Below are positions 1 to 8,216 of a stretch of 64,000 bases of DNA, in pieces. Made by a program: the position numbers and the translations under genes. The notes beneath the pieces were generated by a model, which saw only the letters and a program-made list of their open reading frames with translations, was not told the origin of the DNA and ran no database searches. Source of the stretch: Terriglobia bacterium. Lineage in GTDB: Bacteria > Acidobacteriota > Terriglobia > Terriglobales > Acidobacteriaceae. Numbering within the stretch: the stretch's first letter is position 1; each line of letters starts with the position of its first letter. The stretch spans positions 1 to 64,000 of the forward strand of contig JAIQGK010000016.1 in the NCBI GenBank assembly GCA_020072645.1. Reading direction: 5' to 3'.

Positions 1-70
1 GCCGCGCTCCAAGAGGCGGCGCTATCTGGCCTTGCTGGCCAGCAAGCTCGAACAGTTACAGGGGAATTGA
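1..70 (+). CDS. 3' end of an upstream eCIS-region gene (partial)
   Basis: An open frame enters from the left edge and stops at a TGA at 68-70. The last residues are basic and then Leu/Gln-rich (ending KLEQLQGN). Only about 22 codons are visible, so no family can be named. It ends 6 bases before the next start and lies on the same strand, so it probably belongs to the same operon. Inference: one of the missing upstream eCIS genes. Confidence 0.4.
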   Translation, partial: PRSKRRRYLALLASKLEQLQGN

Positions 71-76
71 TAGGTA

Positions 77-1180
77 ATGAGCCGGGAACCATCTTATTTC
101 GAACATAACGGAATGCCGCTGCATACGTCGCCCAATGCAGGACGCGTGCGGCAGATGCAGGAGCCATGGCTTGGCTTGTTCACGGCGCATCGGGCGCACC
201 CGGCGGAACAGCGGCCCTCGGGCACGCCCGGCGTGGTGGTGATGCCAGAGCCCGGCAATGAAGTGACTGGCATGAATGACGAAGTTGAAGGCAGTGTGCA
301 ATTGCCAGCCAAGGAAATGCCGGCAGCACCCAGCCTGCTGCAGAGGGCCGCGACGGGTACTACGGGAGTTCCGTCCACGTCCGTAAGTCAATCGACGAAT
401 CAACAGCAGCCGCAGCTTACTTCTGCAGCGCAAACCAATCAACCAAATGCTGCAGTCAGCTCGCCCATGGGACAGCCGTCGATTCCGGTGAATGCGCGGT
501 ACGCGGAACCTGCGGATAGGAAAGAAATCAAATCGGCGGGCGGACCCGAACTTGAGGGCGCGAATCTGTCAACCGGCAGCGACAGCTTGCGAAGTGATTT
601 TTCTGATGCAGTGCCATTGCCGCCGCGTGTGCTCGTGCAGAAGCACCTTACGATCCAAACGGAAATCTCATCCATGTCCACCGCATCAGGGACCGGGGGA
701 ACATCATTGCCGGGCGAGCCAATCATGCCGTTGGCGGTGTCCGTGGGATCGGCGATCTCGGCGGCTGTTGAGGCAGGCACGGAACCAGGTGGAACCTTGA
801 CATCGAGTGAAAGTTTCTCTGCGTCCGCGGTTATCCCGGCTGCCATGCCGATAGCGTTTGCGCGGACGCCAATGGGTGCGGGTGCGGGCAATATTCCGAT
901 CGGAAACATACAGTCGGCGATGCCGGAATCTCAGCCGCGAAGTGACAGGAGCCAGCGAGCGCTGCTGGAGCGGTTGAATGATCGTGCGTCACCACAACAA
1001 CAGGCTGGCGTAGGCCGGCGCGTCCATATAGGAAACCTGCGTATTACGGTGCAAAGACCGGCGATGGCCACCACACAGACGCCGTCTTCCGCACCGTCGG
1101 CCCAGCCGCAACAAGCTCCGGCGGCTGCCGGGCAACCGCTGTTCAACCCATGGGAGCGCCATTACATGGCGTTTGATTAA
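77..1180 (+). CDS. eCIS-associated low-complexity protein of unknown function
   Basis: The product is 367 aa, rich in Pro, Ser, Thr, Ala and Gln through most of its length, with no signal peptide or membrane segment. The most ordered part is near the C-terminus: a basic stretch (about residues 290-315) followed by RRVHIGNLRITVQRP at about 313-327. A short 'IHIG-x-IxVxV' strand of this type recurs in uncharacterised eCIS proteins, as far as I recall. The end is again Pro/Gln/Ala-rich. It starts the visible part of the operon and is 3 bases from the next gene. The composition suggests a flexible linker or adaptor protein, but I do not recognise a family and no function is assigned. Confidence 0.75.
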   Translation: MSREPSYFEHNGMPLHTSPNAGRVRQMQEPWLGLFTAHRAHPAEQRPSGTPGVVVMPEPGNEVTGMNDEVEGSVQLPAKEMPAAPSLLQRAATGTTGVPSTSVSQSTNQQQPQLTSAAQTNQPNAAVSSPMGQPSIPVNARYAEPADRKEIKSAGGPELEGANLSTGSDSLRSDFSDAVPLPPRVLVQKHLTIQTEISSMSTASGTGGTSLPGEPIMPLAVSVGSAISAAVEAGTEPGGTLTSSESFSASAVIPAAMPIAFARTPMGAGAGNIPIGNIQSAMPESQPRSDRSQRALLERLNDRASPQQQAGVGRRVHIGNLRITVQRPAMATTQTPSSAPSAQPQQAPAAAGQPLFNPWERHYMAFD

Positions 1181-1183
1181 GCG

Positions 1184-1711
1184 ATGCTGAGCGATTTATT
1201 CCAAGAAGAGGCAGCGCGCAGGGCCAGCCAGGCGTCCGCTACCCAGCAGAAGAGGGCGGATCGAGACGCATTCATCGTAGTGCAATGGCCGCTGCTTGAT
1301 GCCGCCTTCGCTGCTCTGGTGGATTCCAGCGTTGGAACAGAAGGGCATCTTTCAATCACACATACACCGGCTACAGATAATTTCACCAACCATACGTTTG
1401 CTTCACTGAACAAGACGATTACAACGGTGCAGTCAACGCTGAACGGCGCAGCCGAAAAGATAACGTTTACCCCTTTCCTGGAATCGATTGCACCTGACCA
1501 GTTCGGAGTGATCAGGATTACCACGGATGGACTGCCGTACAGCATCACGTCCGATCCGGGCGAACAGATATTTGCCGACATGCTGACACGAGGAATCCTG
1601 ATGCGTGGCAAAACCACCAACAGCCTGGTGGCGCCGGACGGAAACAACTTTCTGACCCTGACTGGAGATCTGCTGGAAGGACTGTTGGCAGCACTGTTTA
1701 TCAGGGATTGA
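1184..1711 (+). CDS. eCIS-associated hypothetical protein (175 aa)
   Basis: A 175-aa soluble protein starting 3 bases after the preceding stop. The N-terminus is a basic, Ala/Gln-rich helix (about residues 1-30). The rest is of mixed composition and looks like a small globular domain with beta strands around residues 50-120 (for example FGVIRITTDG). There is no signal peptide or transmembrane segment. I do not recognise the family. Its place between the low-complexity protein and two tiny eCIS genes, all on the same strand, argues for a structural or assembly role in the injection system. That is inference from position only. Confidence 0.7.
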   Translation: MLSDLFQEEAARRASQASATQQKRADRDAFIVVQWPLLDAAFAALVDSSVGTEGHLSITHTPATDNFTNHTFASLNKTITTVQSTLNGAAEKITFTPFLESIAPDQFGVIRITTDGLPYSITSDPGEQIFADMLTRGILMRGKTTNSLVAPDGNNFLTLTGDLLEGLLAALFIRD

Positions 1712-1747
1712 TTTAGAGATCGTGACAACCGGTTTTGCGAGGATATT

Positions 1748-1900
1748 GTGAAAATTTCGATCAACAAGATGAACGTTCTGGTACAGAGGCAGGAACAGCA
1801 GACGTCGGCGGCGCAGACGGTCAGCGTGTTCCAGAAAGAGCTGGAGCGGGCCGCGGGATCGGTGAGTTCCGTTCGTCCGGGTAGGCCCAAGACGGTTTGA
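1748..1900 (+). CDS. Small Gln/Val-rich eCIS-region protein (50 aa)
   Basis: A 50-codon frame opens with GTG after an AGGA ribosome site (about 5 bases upstream) and stops with TGA. The product begins KISINKMNVLVQRQEQQ and continues as one probable amphipathic helix to about residue 36, then a short basic tail. It fills an otherwise unexplained gap between two clear eCIS genes. The coding call rests on the ribosome site, the fit to the gap and the helix-like composition. No family is recognised. Confidence 0.55.
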   Translation: MKISINKMNVLVQRQEQQTSAAQTVSVFQKELERAAGSVSSVRPGRPKTV

Positions 1901-1959
1901 CTGAGTGGCCGGATCATCAACTTCAACGATGTGCCGATATCAGTTGAGTGGAGATCTAC

Positions 1960-2097
1960 ATGAACGATGATGCAAATGAGGATGAAATTGAGATCGACGA
2001 ACTCACGGTTGAACTGCCGGAAGGCGATGATCCGCTGGCAGGGCAGGCGATGGCCCAGCAGGTAATCCGGCGACTGGCGGAGTTGCTGGGTGAATGA
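1960..2097 (+). CDS. Small acidic eCIS-region protein (45 aa)
   Basis: A 45-codon frame with ATG preceded by GGAGA at 5 bases. The N-terminus is very acidic (NDDANEDEIEIDE), followed by LTVELPEGDDPLAGQAMAQQ and a C-terminal helix ending RLAELLGE. The pattern 'I-x-I-x-x-L-T-V-E-L-P ... A-x-x-x-A ... V-x-x-x-L-A-x-L-L' resembles very small proteins I have seen listed in eCIS loci next to the Afp7-type gene. Their function is unknown. Position immediately before the tube-initiator gene supports a real gene. Confidence 0.6.
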   Translation: MNDDANEDEIEIDELTVELPEGDDPLAGQAMAQQVIRRLAELLGE

Positions 2098-2149
2098 GTC
2101 AGCGAAGTGAATTCGGCAGCCTTTGTGGCTGCCCTGGAGAACCATAGCG

Positions 2150-2824
2150 ATGGGAAGTTTCCCGATACGTCCGAAGCTGTTGCGGGGCGCGTTTGTTGAA
2201 TATGGGCTGAGCCTGCCGCCGCTGTTGTTTGCGTTTCAATTTAATCCTGAAACGCTCACCCGCGGGCGCACAGCGACATATCAGTCGCCCGGAGCAGGCG
2301 GCACCGGCAGCGATGGCAGCGGATGCCGCGACGGCAGCGAGGCCATGGCGCGTTCATGCCTGTCGCAGGTCTCCGTGACTGAAGAAAACATCAGCCTCAC
2401 GCTGCAGCTTGACGCCACGGAAGATCTTGACAGTGGCGATGGGCTGACGCAGAACTTCGGCATCGGGCCGCAGCTTTCCGTGCTGGAGCTGATGATTTAT
2501 CCCAAGACGGACCAGTTGTTCGGACTGCCCATCGGCAACTTGCTGGGCACCACAGATCAGTTTGGGGCGGCGCAGGCCAAGGTGATTCCGATTCTGCTTT
2601 TTATCTGGGGACGCAAGCGGGTGCTGCCGGTGGTGATGACCAGCTTACAGATTACTGAGCAGGAATATTTTCCTGATCTCAATCCCAAACGCGCAAGCGT
2701 GGCGGTGCAGTTGAAAGTGCTGGAAGGGTTCAACCCGCCATATCTGTACACTCACGCCGCCCGCATGCTGCTGGCCCTGAGCAACCTGGAGCACATAGGA
2801 GATTTCTCAAGTGTTCTTTTCTGA
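2150..2824 (+). CDS. eCIS tube-initiator/baseplate adaptor protein (CIS_tube domain, Afp7/Pvc7 N-terminal half)
   Basis: The 224-aa product carries the signature of the CIS_tube domain: an early LPPLLFAFQFNPETLTR segment, the typical beginning of Afp7/Pvc7-type proteins. In that family this domain joins the inner tube to the baseplate hub (role of T4 gp48/gp54), and a LysM domain follows in the same chain. Here the chain stops before LysM, and the LysM domain is the next gene, overlapping by 14 bases. The start chosen is ATG 2150 with GGAGA about 10 bases upstream; an in-frame ATG at 2123 would add nine residues that look non-conserved. Cytoplasmic assembly protein; confident family call. Confidence 0.85.
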   Translation: MGSFPIRPKLLRGAFVEYGLSLPPLLFAFQFNPETLTRGRTATYQSPGAGGTGSDGSGCRDGSEAMARSCLSQVSVTEENISLTLQLDATEDLDSGDGLTQNFGIGPQLSVLELMIYPKTDQLFGLPIGNLLGTTDQFGAAQAKVIPILLFIWGRKRVLPVVMTSLQITEQEYFPDLNPKRASVAVQLKVLEGFNPPYLYTHAARMLLALSNLEHIGDFSSVLF

Positions 2825-3092
2825 GTCGAGATACCTGAAGGTAAAGGAATACACGGTGATAGACGCCCAGGGACGAAGCGTGAAAGTGAAGCGCACGCGC
2901 GCCACGCTCGACCTAACGGGCAGCTTTCAATACACGGTGAAAGCGGGCGACCGGCTCGACCTGCTGGCCCAGCAGTTCTACCGCAGCCCGAGAAAGTGGT
3001 GGCTGATCTGCGACGCGAATCCGGACCTGATGTATCCGGACGATCTGCTGAAGCCGGGACAGGTTTTGACTATTCCGCCGAACCAGGGATAA
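2811..3092 (+). CDS. LysM-domain baseplate protein (Afp7/Pvc7 C-terminal half)
   Basis: A 93-aa protein starting with GTG inside the end of the preceding gene. Residues about 43-90 form a LysM-like domain: FQYTVKAGDRLDLLAQQFY, then a Trp-Trp-x-Ile segment, Asn-Pro and a final PGQVLTIPP strand. Contractile systems (T4 gp53, Mu/P2 gpX, Afp7) use such a domain in the baseplate rather than for cell-wall binding. The 14-base overlap with the tube-initiator gene means coupled translation and equal amounts, as expected for two halves of one ancestral polypeptide. Confidence 0.85.
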   Translation: MFFSESRYLKVKEYTVIDAQGRSVKVKRTRATLDLTGSFQYTVKAGDRLDLLAQQFYRSPRKWWLICDANPDLMYPDDLLKPGQVLTIPPNQG

Positions 3093-3173
3093 GCGGAATC
3101 GGAACAGCGGAGAAGAGAGACAAGTATTAAGGCAAAAGAAAGCAGAGGCAGCAAGTTCACAGGGAATGAGTAA

Positions 3174-4412
3174 ATGCCATCTTCAGCAGACAGACTATTC
3201 GGCGTGTCAGTACGGTTCAACGGAGTTGAAGATCCGCAACTGTACAACTGCGCGGAGCAGTTTGTGATTACGGAGCAGATTGGGGAAGGTTCACACTTCA
3301 ATCTGGTGGTGTCGCTCTGCCGTAATGATGACGGAAGCTGGCCGCATCTGGAAGAAGCGGAGAAGGGACTGTGGAACCGGGTAACGGTAACGGTGACTGT
3401 GGGCAAGCACAAAGATGTCCTGATCGATGGATATATCTCACATATCCATGTGGCCACCACGCCATCCGACGGCACGCTGAAAGCCACATTCACGGTGGTG
3501 GATGTGTCCTACGTGATGGGATTGAAGCAACGGTGCAAGACGTGGCCGCCGGGCAAAACTTATGAAGACATCGCTACGGAGATCATCACAGGAGCGCCAT
3601 ACAGTCTGACCGCGGTCATTGAACCTAACCCGCCCAGCGCGGGTGGTTCCACGCCACGCAGCGTGGTGCAAAGGCACAGCGATTTGCAGTTTTTGCGGGA
3701 GTTGGCGCGCCGGCGGGGATACGAGTTTTATGTGATGGGAGCAACAGCGTACTTCCGCACTCCCAATCTGCAAGGCGCACCGCAGAAGGCCATCGCTTCT
3801 AATTTCGGCGACAAGACAAACTGCGATGACCTGCAGATTTTTGTGAACGGCACAACACCGGTGCGGGCCGCTGGAAGCAGACTTGATCCGCACACGGGCG
3901 AAAGAGTCTCGCCGCCGCCAGCAACGCCGGATGACACAGGGGAGCCGCCCATGGGCAGCACCGATGCTACGGCTGGTCGCAGCGACTCAAGCCCGGTACC
4001 GCCAACAACGGTGGTGGCACGGCGCCCTCCTGTGGGCAGCGCCTCTGAGATGCAGGCATATCTCAACGGCGTGATGAGGCGATCAAGCTGCCTGTTGAGA
4101 GCTACGGGCACCATGAACGGGCTGCGCTACGGGGCGATTCTGCGCACCCACAAGACTGTGACAATTTTCGGCTTCGGCAGCATGTTTACGGGTGATTACT
4201 ACGTGCGCAAAGTTGTCCACACGTTTACACCCAAGACCTATCGCGTTCAGTTTGAAGCGTGCCGCAATCGCATGGGAGAGCTGGCGCCGGGAGATGCCTC
4301 AGCGATTGAAGATCCAAGCAGCGCGGCGTTGCCGCTGGCCGTAACGGCGGACCCGCCCGATACCGATGTGGTAACGGTGCGGGAAAGCGGCAGCCAGGTA
4401 GCACCCGGCTAA
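3174..4412 (+). CDS. Baseplate hub protein, phage late control D (gpD/gp27)-like
   Basis: A 412-aa protein of the gpD/VgrG-hub family (Afp8/Pvc8 position). The N-terminal half has the usual hub strands, including a DGYISHIHV segment and, near residue 110, a YVMGLKQRCKTWPPGKTY stretch; 'SVVQRHSDLQFLRELARRRG' about residues 163-182 is the classic gpD helix that precedes the second barrel. A Pro/Ser/Thr-rich linker (about residues 240-290) separates this from a C-terminal domain with GYGAI-like and TGDYYVRKVVHTF strands. The hub trimer carries the spike encoded by the next gene. The disordered linker is longer than in phage gpD. Confidence 0.85.
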   Translation: MPSSADRLFGVSVRFNGVEDPQLYNCAEQFVITEQIGEGSHFNLVVSLCRNDDGSWPHLEEAEKGLWNRVTVTVTVGKHKDVLIDGYISHIHVATTPSDGTLKATFTVVDVSYVMGLKQRCKTWPPGKTYEDIATEIITGAPYSLTAVIEPNPPSAGGSTPRSVVQRHSDLQFLRELARRRGYEFYVMGATAYFRTPNLQGAPQKAIASNFGDKTNCDDLQIFVNGTTPVRAAGSRLDPHTGERVSPPPATPDDTGEPPMGSTDATAGRSDSSPVPPTTVVARRPPVGSASEMQAYLNGVMRRSSCLLRATGTMNGLRYGAILRTHKTVTIFGFGSMFTGDYYVRKVVHTFTPKTYRVQFEACRNRMGELAPGDASAIEDPSSAALPLAVTADPPDTDVVTVRESGSQVAPG

Positions 4413-4488
4413 CAATGCCCGCCGGGAAAGTGCGGGAGTAGAAAGACAAAGATCAGCAAAAGCAGCGGCAAAGCAGGAGGGAACAGGG

Positions 4489-5379
4489 ATGCAGGAAGCA
4501 GTGGCACAAATGGCGGCTCGCGCGGAACAACAGTACTTTGGAAAGTATCGGGGCATCGTGATTGACAACAAAGATCCGGACAAAATGGGACGCCTGAGGA
4601 TCTCAGTGCCGAGCGTTATGGTGGATGACCCGCTGACCAGCGACGATGAGTCGGTGACTGATTGGGCGACTCCCTGCGTACCTTGTGGAGGCATGAGCGA
4701 GCAGGGTTTCTTTGTTATTCCAGACGTGGGCGCGAACGTCTGGGTGGAATTTGAAGAAGGGAACCTCGACCAGCCGATCTGGGTGGGGACATTCTGGACC
4801 AGTCCCGGAGACACAACCCAGGTTCCCACAGAAGCGCAGGACATGGCCGGAACGACGAACGACTTGGAGCCAATGCGGCGTGTGTTCAAGACGACCAGCG
4901 GACACGTGATGGAGTTCTGCGACATCAGTGGCAAAGAAAGCATCACGATCCAGCACAAAGATGGCGCCATGGTCAACCTGGATGAAAAAGGCAGCGTGAC
5001 TGTGGTGAACAAGAAAGGATCCTATCTCTACCTGAATGCGGATGCGGGCGAAGCCAGTCTTGTCGATGAGAAAGGCAACAACGTTTCCATGACCAGCACG
5101 GGCGTTACCGTCACCAGCAAAGACGGCTCGATTGTCGATCTGGCGAAAGACGCGGTGCAGGTGATCGCCAAGAACGTTCATATACGCAGCCAGACGGTTT
5201 CCCTGGGCGAAGGCGCATTGGAACCGGCGATTCTGGGCAAGACATTTGCGGCCATGTTCGATGCGCACATGCATCCGACGACTGCGCCGGGTGCGCCGAC
5301 GGGCCCGCCGATTCCCGTACCCATGCCGCTGTCGTCACCCATGAACCCGGCAATTTCACAATGCGTGAAGGTGAAGTAA
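4489..5379 (+). CDS. Spike protein, phage baseplate assembly protein V (gp5/gpV OB-fold)
   Basis: A 296-aa protein. Residues about 18-105 form the gpV/gp5 OB-fold: KYRGIVIDNKDPDKMGRLRI at the start, then WATPCVP, a VGANVWVEFEEGN strand and the DQPIWVGTFW segment. The middle (about 125-240) is a run of short beta strands with repeated K/D-G patterns (SITIQHKDGAMV, GSVTVVNKKGSYL), the expected trimeric beta-helix needle. The tail is Pro-rich with HMHPTTAPG. In Afp/PVC this is the spike that sits on the hub. Its stop codon overlaps the next start (TAATG). Confidence 0.88.
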   Translation: MQEAVAQMAARAEQQYFGKYRGIVIDNKDPDKMGRLRISVPSVMVDDPLTSDDESVTDWATPCVPCGGMSEQGFFVIPDVGANVWVEFEEGNLDQPIWVGTFWTSPGDTTQVPTEAQDMAGTTNDLEPMRRVFKTTSGHVMEFCDISGKESITIQHKDGAMVNLDEKGSVTVVNKKGSYLYLNADAGEASLVDEKGNNVSMTSTGVTVTSKDGSIVDLAKDAVQVIAKNVHIRSQTVSLGEGALEPAILGKTFAAMFDAHMHPTTAPGAPTGPPIPVPMPLSSPMNPAISQCVKVK

Positions 5380-5723
5380 TGAGCCTTTGTCAACTGCCAT
5401 CGCTGCCGCTGCCGCAACTGGTGATACCGATTCCCATACCACCACTGCCGTCGCTGCCATCGTTGCCACAACTGCCGTCGCTGCCGTCGTTGAATATTGC
5501 GCTGCCGTCGTTGCCGCTGCCGCAACTGGTGATACCGATTCCCATTCCGCCGCTGCCGTCGCTGCCATCGCTGCCGCAACTGCCGGCGCTTCCGTCATTG
5601 AGCATCTCACTGCCATCGCTGCCGTTGCCGCAACTGGTGATACCGATTCCCATTCCGCCGTTGCCGTCGCTGCCATCGTTGCCGCAATTGCCGGCGCTTC
5701 CGTCACTGCCGGGGTGTCCCTAA
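5379..5723 (+). CDS. Pro/Leu-rich triple-repeat protein at the spike-tip position
   Basis: A 114-aa protein made almost only of Leu, Pro, Ser, Ile and Gln: three 36-residue repeats of the form LPSLPLPQLVIPIPIPPLPS followed by LPSLPQLPxLPSL, after a five-residue head. It is translated from an ATG that overlaps the spike stop codon. In Afp/PVC systems the gene following the spike encodes a PAAR tip. No PAAR motif, His or metal-binding pattern is visible here (one Cys near each end). Inference: an alternative tip or a stiff polyproline-like extension. The opposite strand is also open over this stretch because the DNA is repetitive, but only this frame fits the operon. Confidence 0.7.
   Translation: MSLCQLPSLPLPQLVIPIPIPPLPSLPSLPQLPSLPSLNIALPSLPLPQLVIPIPIPPLPSLPSLPQLPALPSLSISLPSLPLPQLVIPIPIPPLPSLPSLPQLPALPSLPGCP
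5394..5720 (+). repeat. Three tandem 108-bp coding repeats
   Basis: The segment GCCGCAACTGGTGATACCGA occurs at 5411, 5519 and 5627, giving an exact 108-bp period (36 codons). Units are about 5394-5501, 5502-5609 and 5610-5720. Differences between units are mostly third-position changes, so the protein repeat is under selection or the duplication is old enough to have drifted at silent sites. Codons CTG/TTG, CCG and TCG dominate. Confidence 0.9.
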
Positions 5724-6005
5724 ATGATGTCGCCGGGAAGCATTGACGGCAGCAGCCAGTGGATCGAGGCGTCGAGCCTGGCGCGCGCCATTGAAGATGC
5801 TATGGTGGCCGCCAAGGTGATCAACCTCGATAAGGAGGACAGCGCCACGACCAAAGATCGGCGGAACAGTTTTGTGGCGATTGCCACGGGTTTGATCAAT
5901 TACATGAAGACCAACATGGAACTCGACATTGCGGCTTCGGCGCTGGGACCGGGCGCGGGTAATGTGCCGGCAACGGCCAAGACGCTGACGGGAGTAGTGA
6001 AATGA
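5724..6005 (+). CDS. eCIS-associated hypothetical protein (93 aa)
   Basis: A 93-aa soluble protein directly abutting the preceding stop (ATGATG, so the start could be 5724 or 5727) and overlapping the next gene by 4 bases (ATGA). It is predicted mostly helical: WIEASSLARAIEDAMVAAKV early, SFVAIATGLINYMKTN in the middle, and a Gly/Ala-rich tail. I recognise no family. The tight coupling between the spike-tip gene and the gp25-like gene makes a baseplate or chaperone role likely. Confidence 0.7.
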   Translation: MMSPGSIDGSSQWIEASSLARAIEDAMVAAKVINLDKEDSATTKDRRNSFVAIATGLINYMKTNMELDIAASALGPGAGNVPATAKTLTGVVK

Positions 6006-6394
6006 GCATCGACAGCACATATCTGGACTTTCCCTTTGGCCTTGCGCCTGATGGCTCGGTGGCGGCGGTCGATGAAGACCAGCACATCCGTGAGCGGCTT
6101 GAACAAATTCTGTTTACCTCTCCGGGCGAACGAGTGATGCTTCCCGATTTCGGCTGCGGAGCCCGTGACTTGGTATTTGCCGGAAACAATGCGGTGCTGG
6201 CGGCGGCCACGGAATTCAAAGTGGCGAAAGCCCTGCAGACATACATGGGCAACCAGGTGCTGATCAATGCGGTTGATGTCGTGAATGACGAAGAGAAGCT
6301 GATCGTCACCATTGTGTACACCAAGACAAAAGATACGCAGCAGCAGCGGGCGACGTTCGAACTGCTGCCATCGGAGGTGCTGGGTGGCGCCTAG
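6002..6394 (+). CDS. Baseplate wedge protein, GPW/gp25 family
   Basis: A 130-aa protein of the gpW/gp25 family (T4 gp25, Afp9/Pvc9). Visible are the early Phe-Pro-Phe strand (YLDFPFGLAPDG), the helix HIRERLEQILFTSPGERVMLP and the strand PDFGCGARDLVF, which is the family core. In contractile systems gp25 links the baseplate wedge to the first sheath ring, so its presence indicates a contracting system although the sheath gene lies outside the window. It overlaps both neighbours. Confidence 0.92.
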   Translation: MSIDSTYLDFPFGLAPDGSVAAVDEDQHIRERLEQILFTSPGERVMLPDFGCGARDLVFAGNNAVLAAATEFKVAKALQTYMGNQVLINAVDVVNDEEKLIVTIVYTKTKDTQQQRATFELLPSEVLGGA

Positions 6395-8216
6395 TCTGAT
6401 CTTTGATGGCAAGCCGCAGTGCGATCTCGTCGATTGCCGGCCTCCTGCTGCGCCTCCTCTCCAGGATGCGATTCCTCAGCAGGCGCTAAGCATCGACTAC
6501 CTGGCAAAGGACTATGACAGTTTTCTTCGCGGCATGCTCGACATGCTGCCCACGCGGTTGCCGGGCTGGCAAACGCGCACTGAAGCCGACCTGGGTATGG
6601 CGCTGCTTGAGTTGTTCGCATTCCTTGGCGACCAGCTCAGTTATTACCAGGATCGCGTTGCTAACGAAGGCTATCTGCGCACTGCGGGACAGTATGAATC
6701 GGTGCGGCGCTTGCTCGCCTTGATTGACCACCAGCTATTTCCGGGGTTGGCGGCCAAAGCACTGATTAAGGTCAACACAACCGCCACGCGCGCCATCAGC
6801 CTGGGTTTCCCGGTGTCAACCAAAAGCACCGCAACACAGGCCGCGGTGGTTTTTGAAGTTATTGAAGAGCGTGTGATCTATCCGCAACTGAATGATGTTC
6901 TGCTGCATTCCAATGTGGCCTCAGGCAGCACGCAGGCGGAGCTGGAAGGGGAGTTTGATCTGTTCCTGACGCCTGGACTCTGGATCTGGCTGCAATCCGC
7001 CAGCGATGGTGAGTGGGCGCAATTGGTGGACCCGGTGAGCGTCAACCACATTACCCACGTCACGACGATCAATTTCAGTGCGCCGCTCAAGGGCCAGTAT
7101 GACAAACCGTCCACGCACATCAATGGCAACGGGCTGATGACCAGCCATGGCGAGAGTCATGAGCAGAGCAGCACCGGCTCTGGCCAGCCCAACCAGCAGA
7201 TTGAGTTCGACTTTGGCCCGCTGACCTACGTGGCTGATGCCAGTGGAACGCCGCAGACCACGCTGCAAGTCACAGTGTCAGGCAAAGTGTGGCAACTGGT
7301 GGAAGATTTTATCGGCAGCGGTCCCACTGATTTCCATTACACCAAGACCCAAGATAATCAGGGCTTTCTCACCATCCACTTTGGCGACGGCCTGAACGGG
7401 CGCCGTCCGGAAGCTGGTGCACCCATCGTCGCGCGCTATCGCAGCGGCATCGGTTCCGCGGGCATGGTGGCGCCAGGCGCGCTTACGGAATTCAACAAGC
7501 TTGATGTCGTGAATGACAAGAACGCCAACCCGCTGGCGAGTTTTGGTGCCGCCGAACCTGAAGATCTTGCGGAAGCCCGGCTCACTGGACCACGAACCCT
7601 GAACCAGCAGAACCGCGCCGTCACGCCGCAGGATTATGCTGACGCGTTGTTGCGCGGAGTTCCGTGGGGAGCGAGCATCGTGCAGCCACTTCACGCAAAA
7701 GCGCAGTTCGTCTGGACTGGAAGCTGGAACACCGTGGTCGTGAGCGTGGATTTTGCCGACCGCCATTCGCTAGCTGATGTCCCTACGCGCCGCCAGGCGT
7801 TGGAGGCTGCGCTCGAACAGAAACGGCTCACGGGCTACGACGTTCAGGTGGAAGACGCGCGTTATGCGCCCATCAACATTTCACTTGTGGTGCATGTGAA
7901 GCCGGAATATTTCGTGAGGCAGGTGCGCGCTGAAGTACAGCAGGCCACCGGGCCGCAGGGCTTCTTCGCGCCCGCGCGCTTTGATTTCGGGCAACCGGTG
8001 CGGTTGAGCGATCTCTACTCCACCGTACTGGCTGTGCAGGGCGTGCTTTACATCACTGTAGCTCGTTTCAAGAGGCTGGGCGACCGTTATCCCGACGAGA
8101 AGGCAACTGGAGTGATCGATGTGGGAACGCTGGAAATCGCGCGTTGTGACAATGATCCTGCGCATCCTGAAAACGGAGTTCTGTTTCTGCACATGTGCGG
8201 AGGGAAGGAAGGCTGA
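6384..8216 (+). CDS. Baseplate assembly protein J-like (first copy; Afp11/gp6 type)
   Basis: A 610-aa 'putative baseplate assembly protein' of the gpJ/gp6 superfamily. The N-terminus has LAKDYDSFLRGMLDMLPTR, then the hallmark DLGMALLELFAFLGDQLSYY and NEGYLRTAGQYESVRRL. The C-terminal half carries the family's repeated beta-alpha arrangement with IHFGDGLNGRRPEAGAPI and LNQQNRAVTPQDYADALLRG. I chose GTG 6384, which has GGAGG seven bases upstream and overlaps the gp25 stop; upstream in-frame codons are read through by gp25 in another frame. It forms wedge dimers with the second J protein that follows. Confidence 0.9.
   Translation: MAPSLIFDGKPQCDLVDCRPPAAPPLQDAIPQQALSIDYLAKDYDSFLRGMLDMLPTRLPGWQTRTEADLGMALLELFAFLGDQLSYYQDRVANEGYLRTAGQYESVRRLLALIDHQLFPGLAAKALIKVNTTATRAISLGFPVSTKSTATQAAVVFEVIEERVIYPQLNDVLLHSNVASGSTQAELEGEFDLFLTPGLWIWLQSASDGEWAQLVDPVSVNHITHVTTINFSAPLKGQYDKPSTHINGNGLMTSHGESHEQSSTGSGQPNQQIEFDFGPLTYVADASGTPQTTLQVTVSGKVWQLVEDFIGSGPTDFHYTKTQDNQGFLTIHFGDGLNGRRPEAGAPIVARYRSGIGSAGMVAPGALTEFNKLDVVNDKNANPLASFGAAEPEDLAEARLTGPRTLNQQNRAVTPQDYADALLRGVPWGASIVQPLHAKAQFVWTGSWNTVVVSVDFADRHSLADVPTRRQALEAALEQKRLTGYDVQVEDARYAPINISLVVHVKPEYFVRQVRAEVQQATGPQGFFAPARFDFGQPVRLSDLYSTVLAVQGVLYITVARFKRLGDRYPDEKATGVIDVGTLEIARCDNDPAHPENGVLFLHMCGGKEG

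Noticed and set aside
1177..2145. A 322-aa open frame on the minus strand opposite the first eCIS genes
   Set aside because: It runs antisense to four same-strand genes with ribosome sites, its product has no recognisable domain, and the whole block is transcribed rightward.
5356..5706. Open frames on both strands over the 108-bp repeats, including an Ala/Thr-rich one
   Set aside because: Repetitive DNA keeps all frames open. Only the + frame at 5379 overlaps the spike stop and has the operon's spacing.
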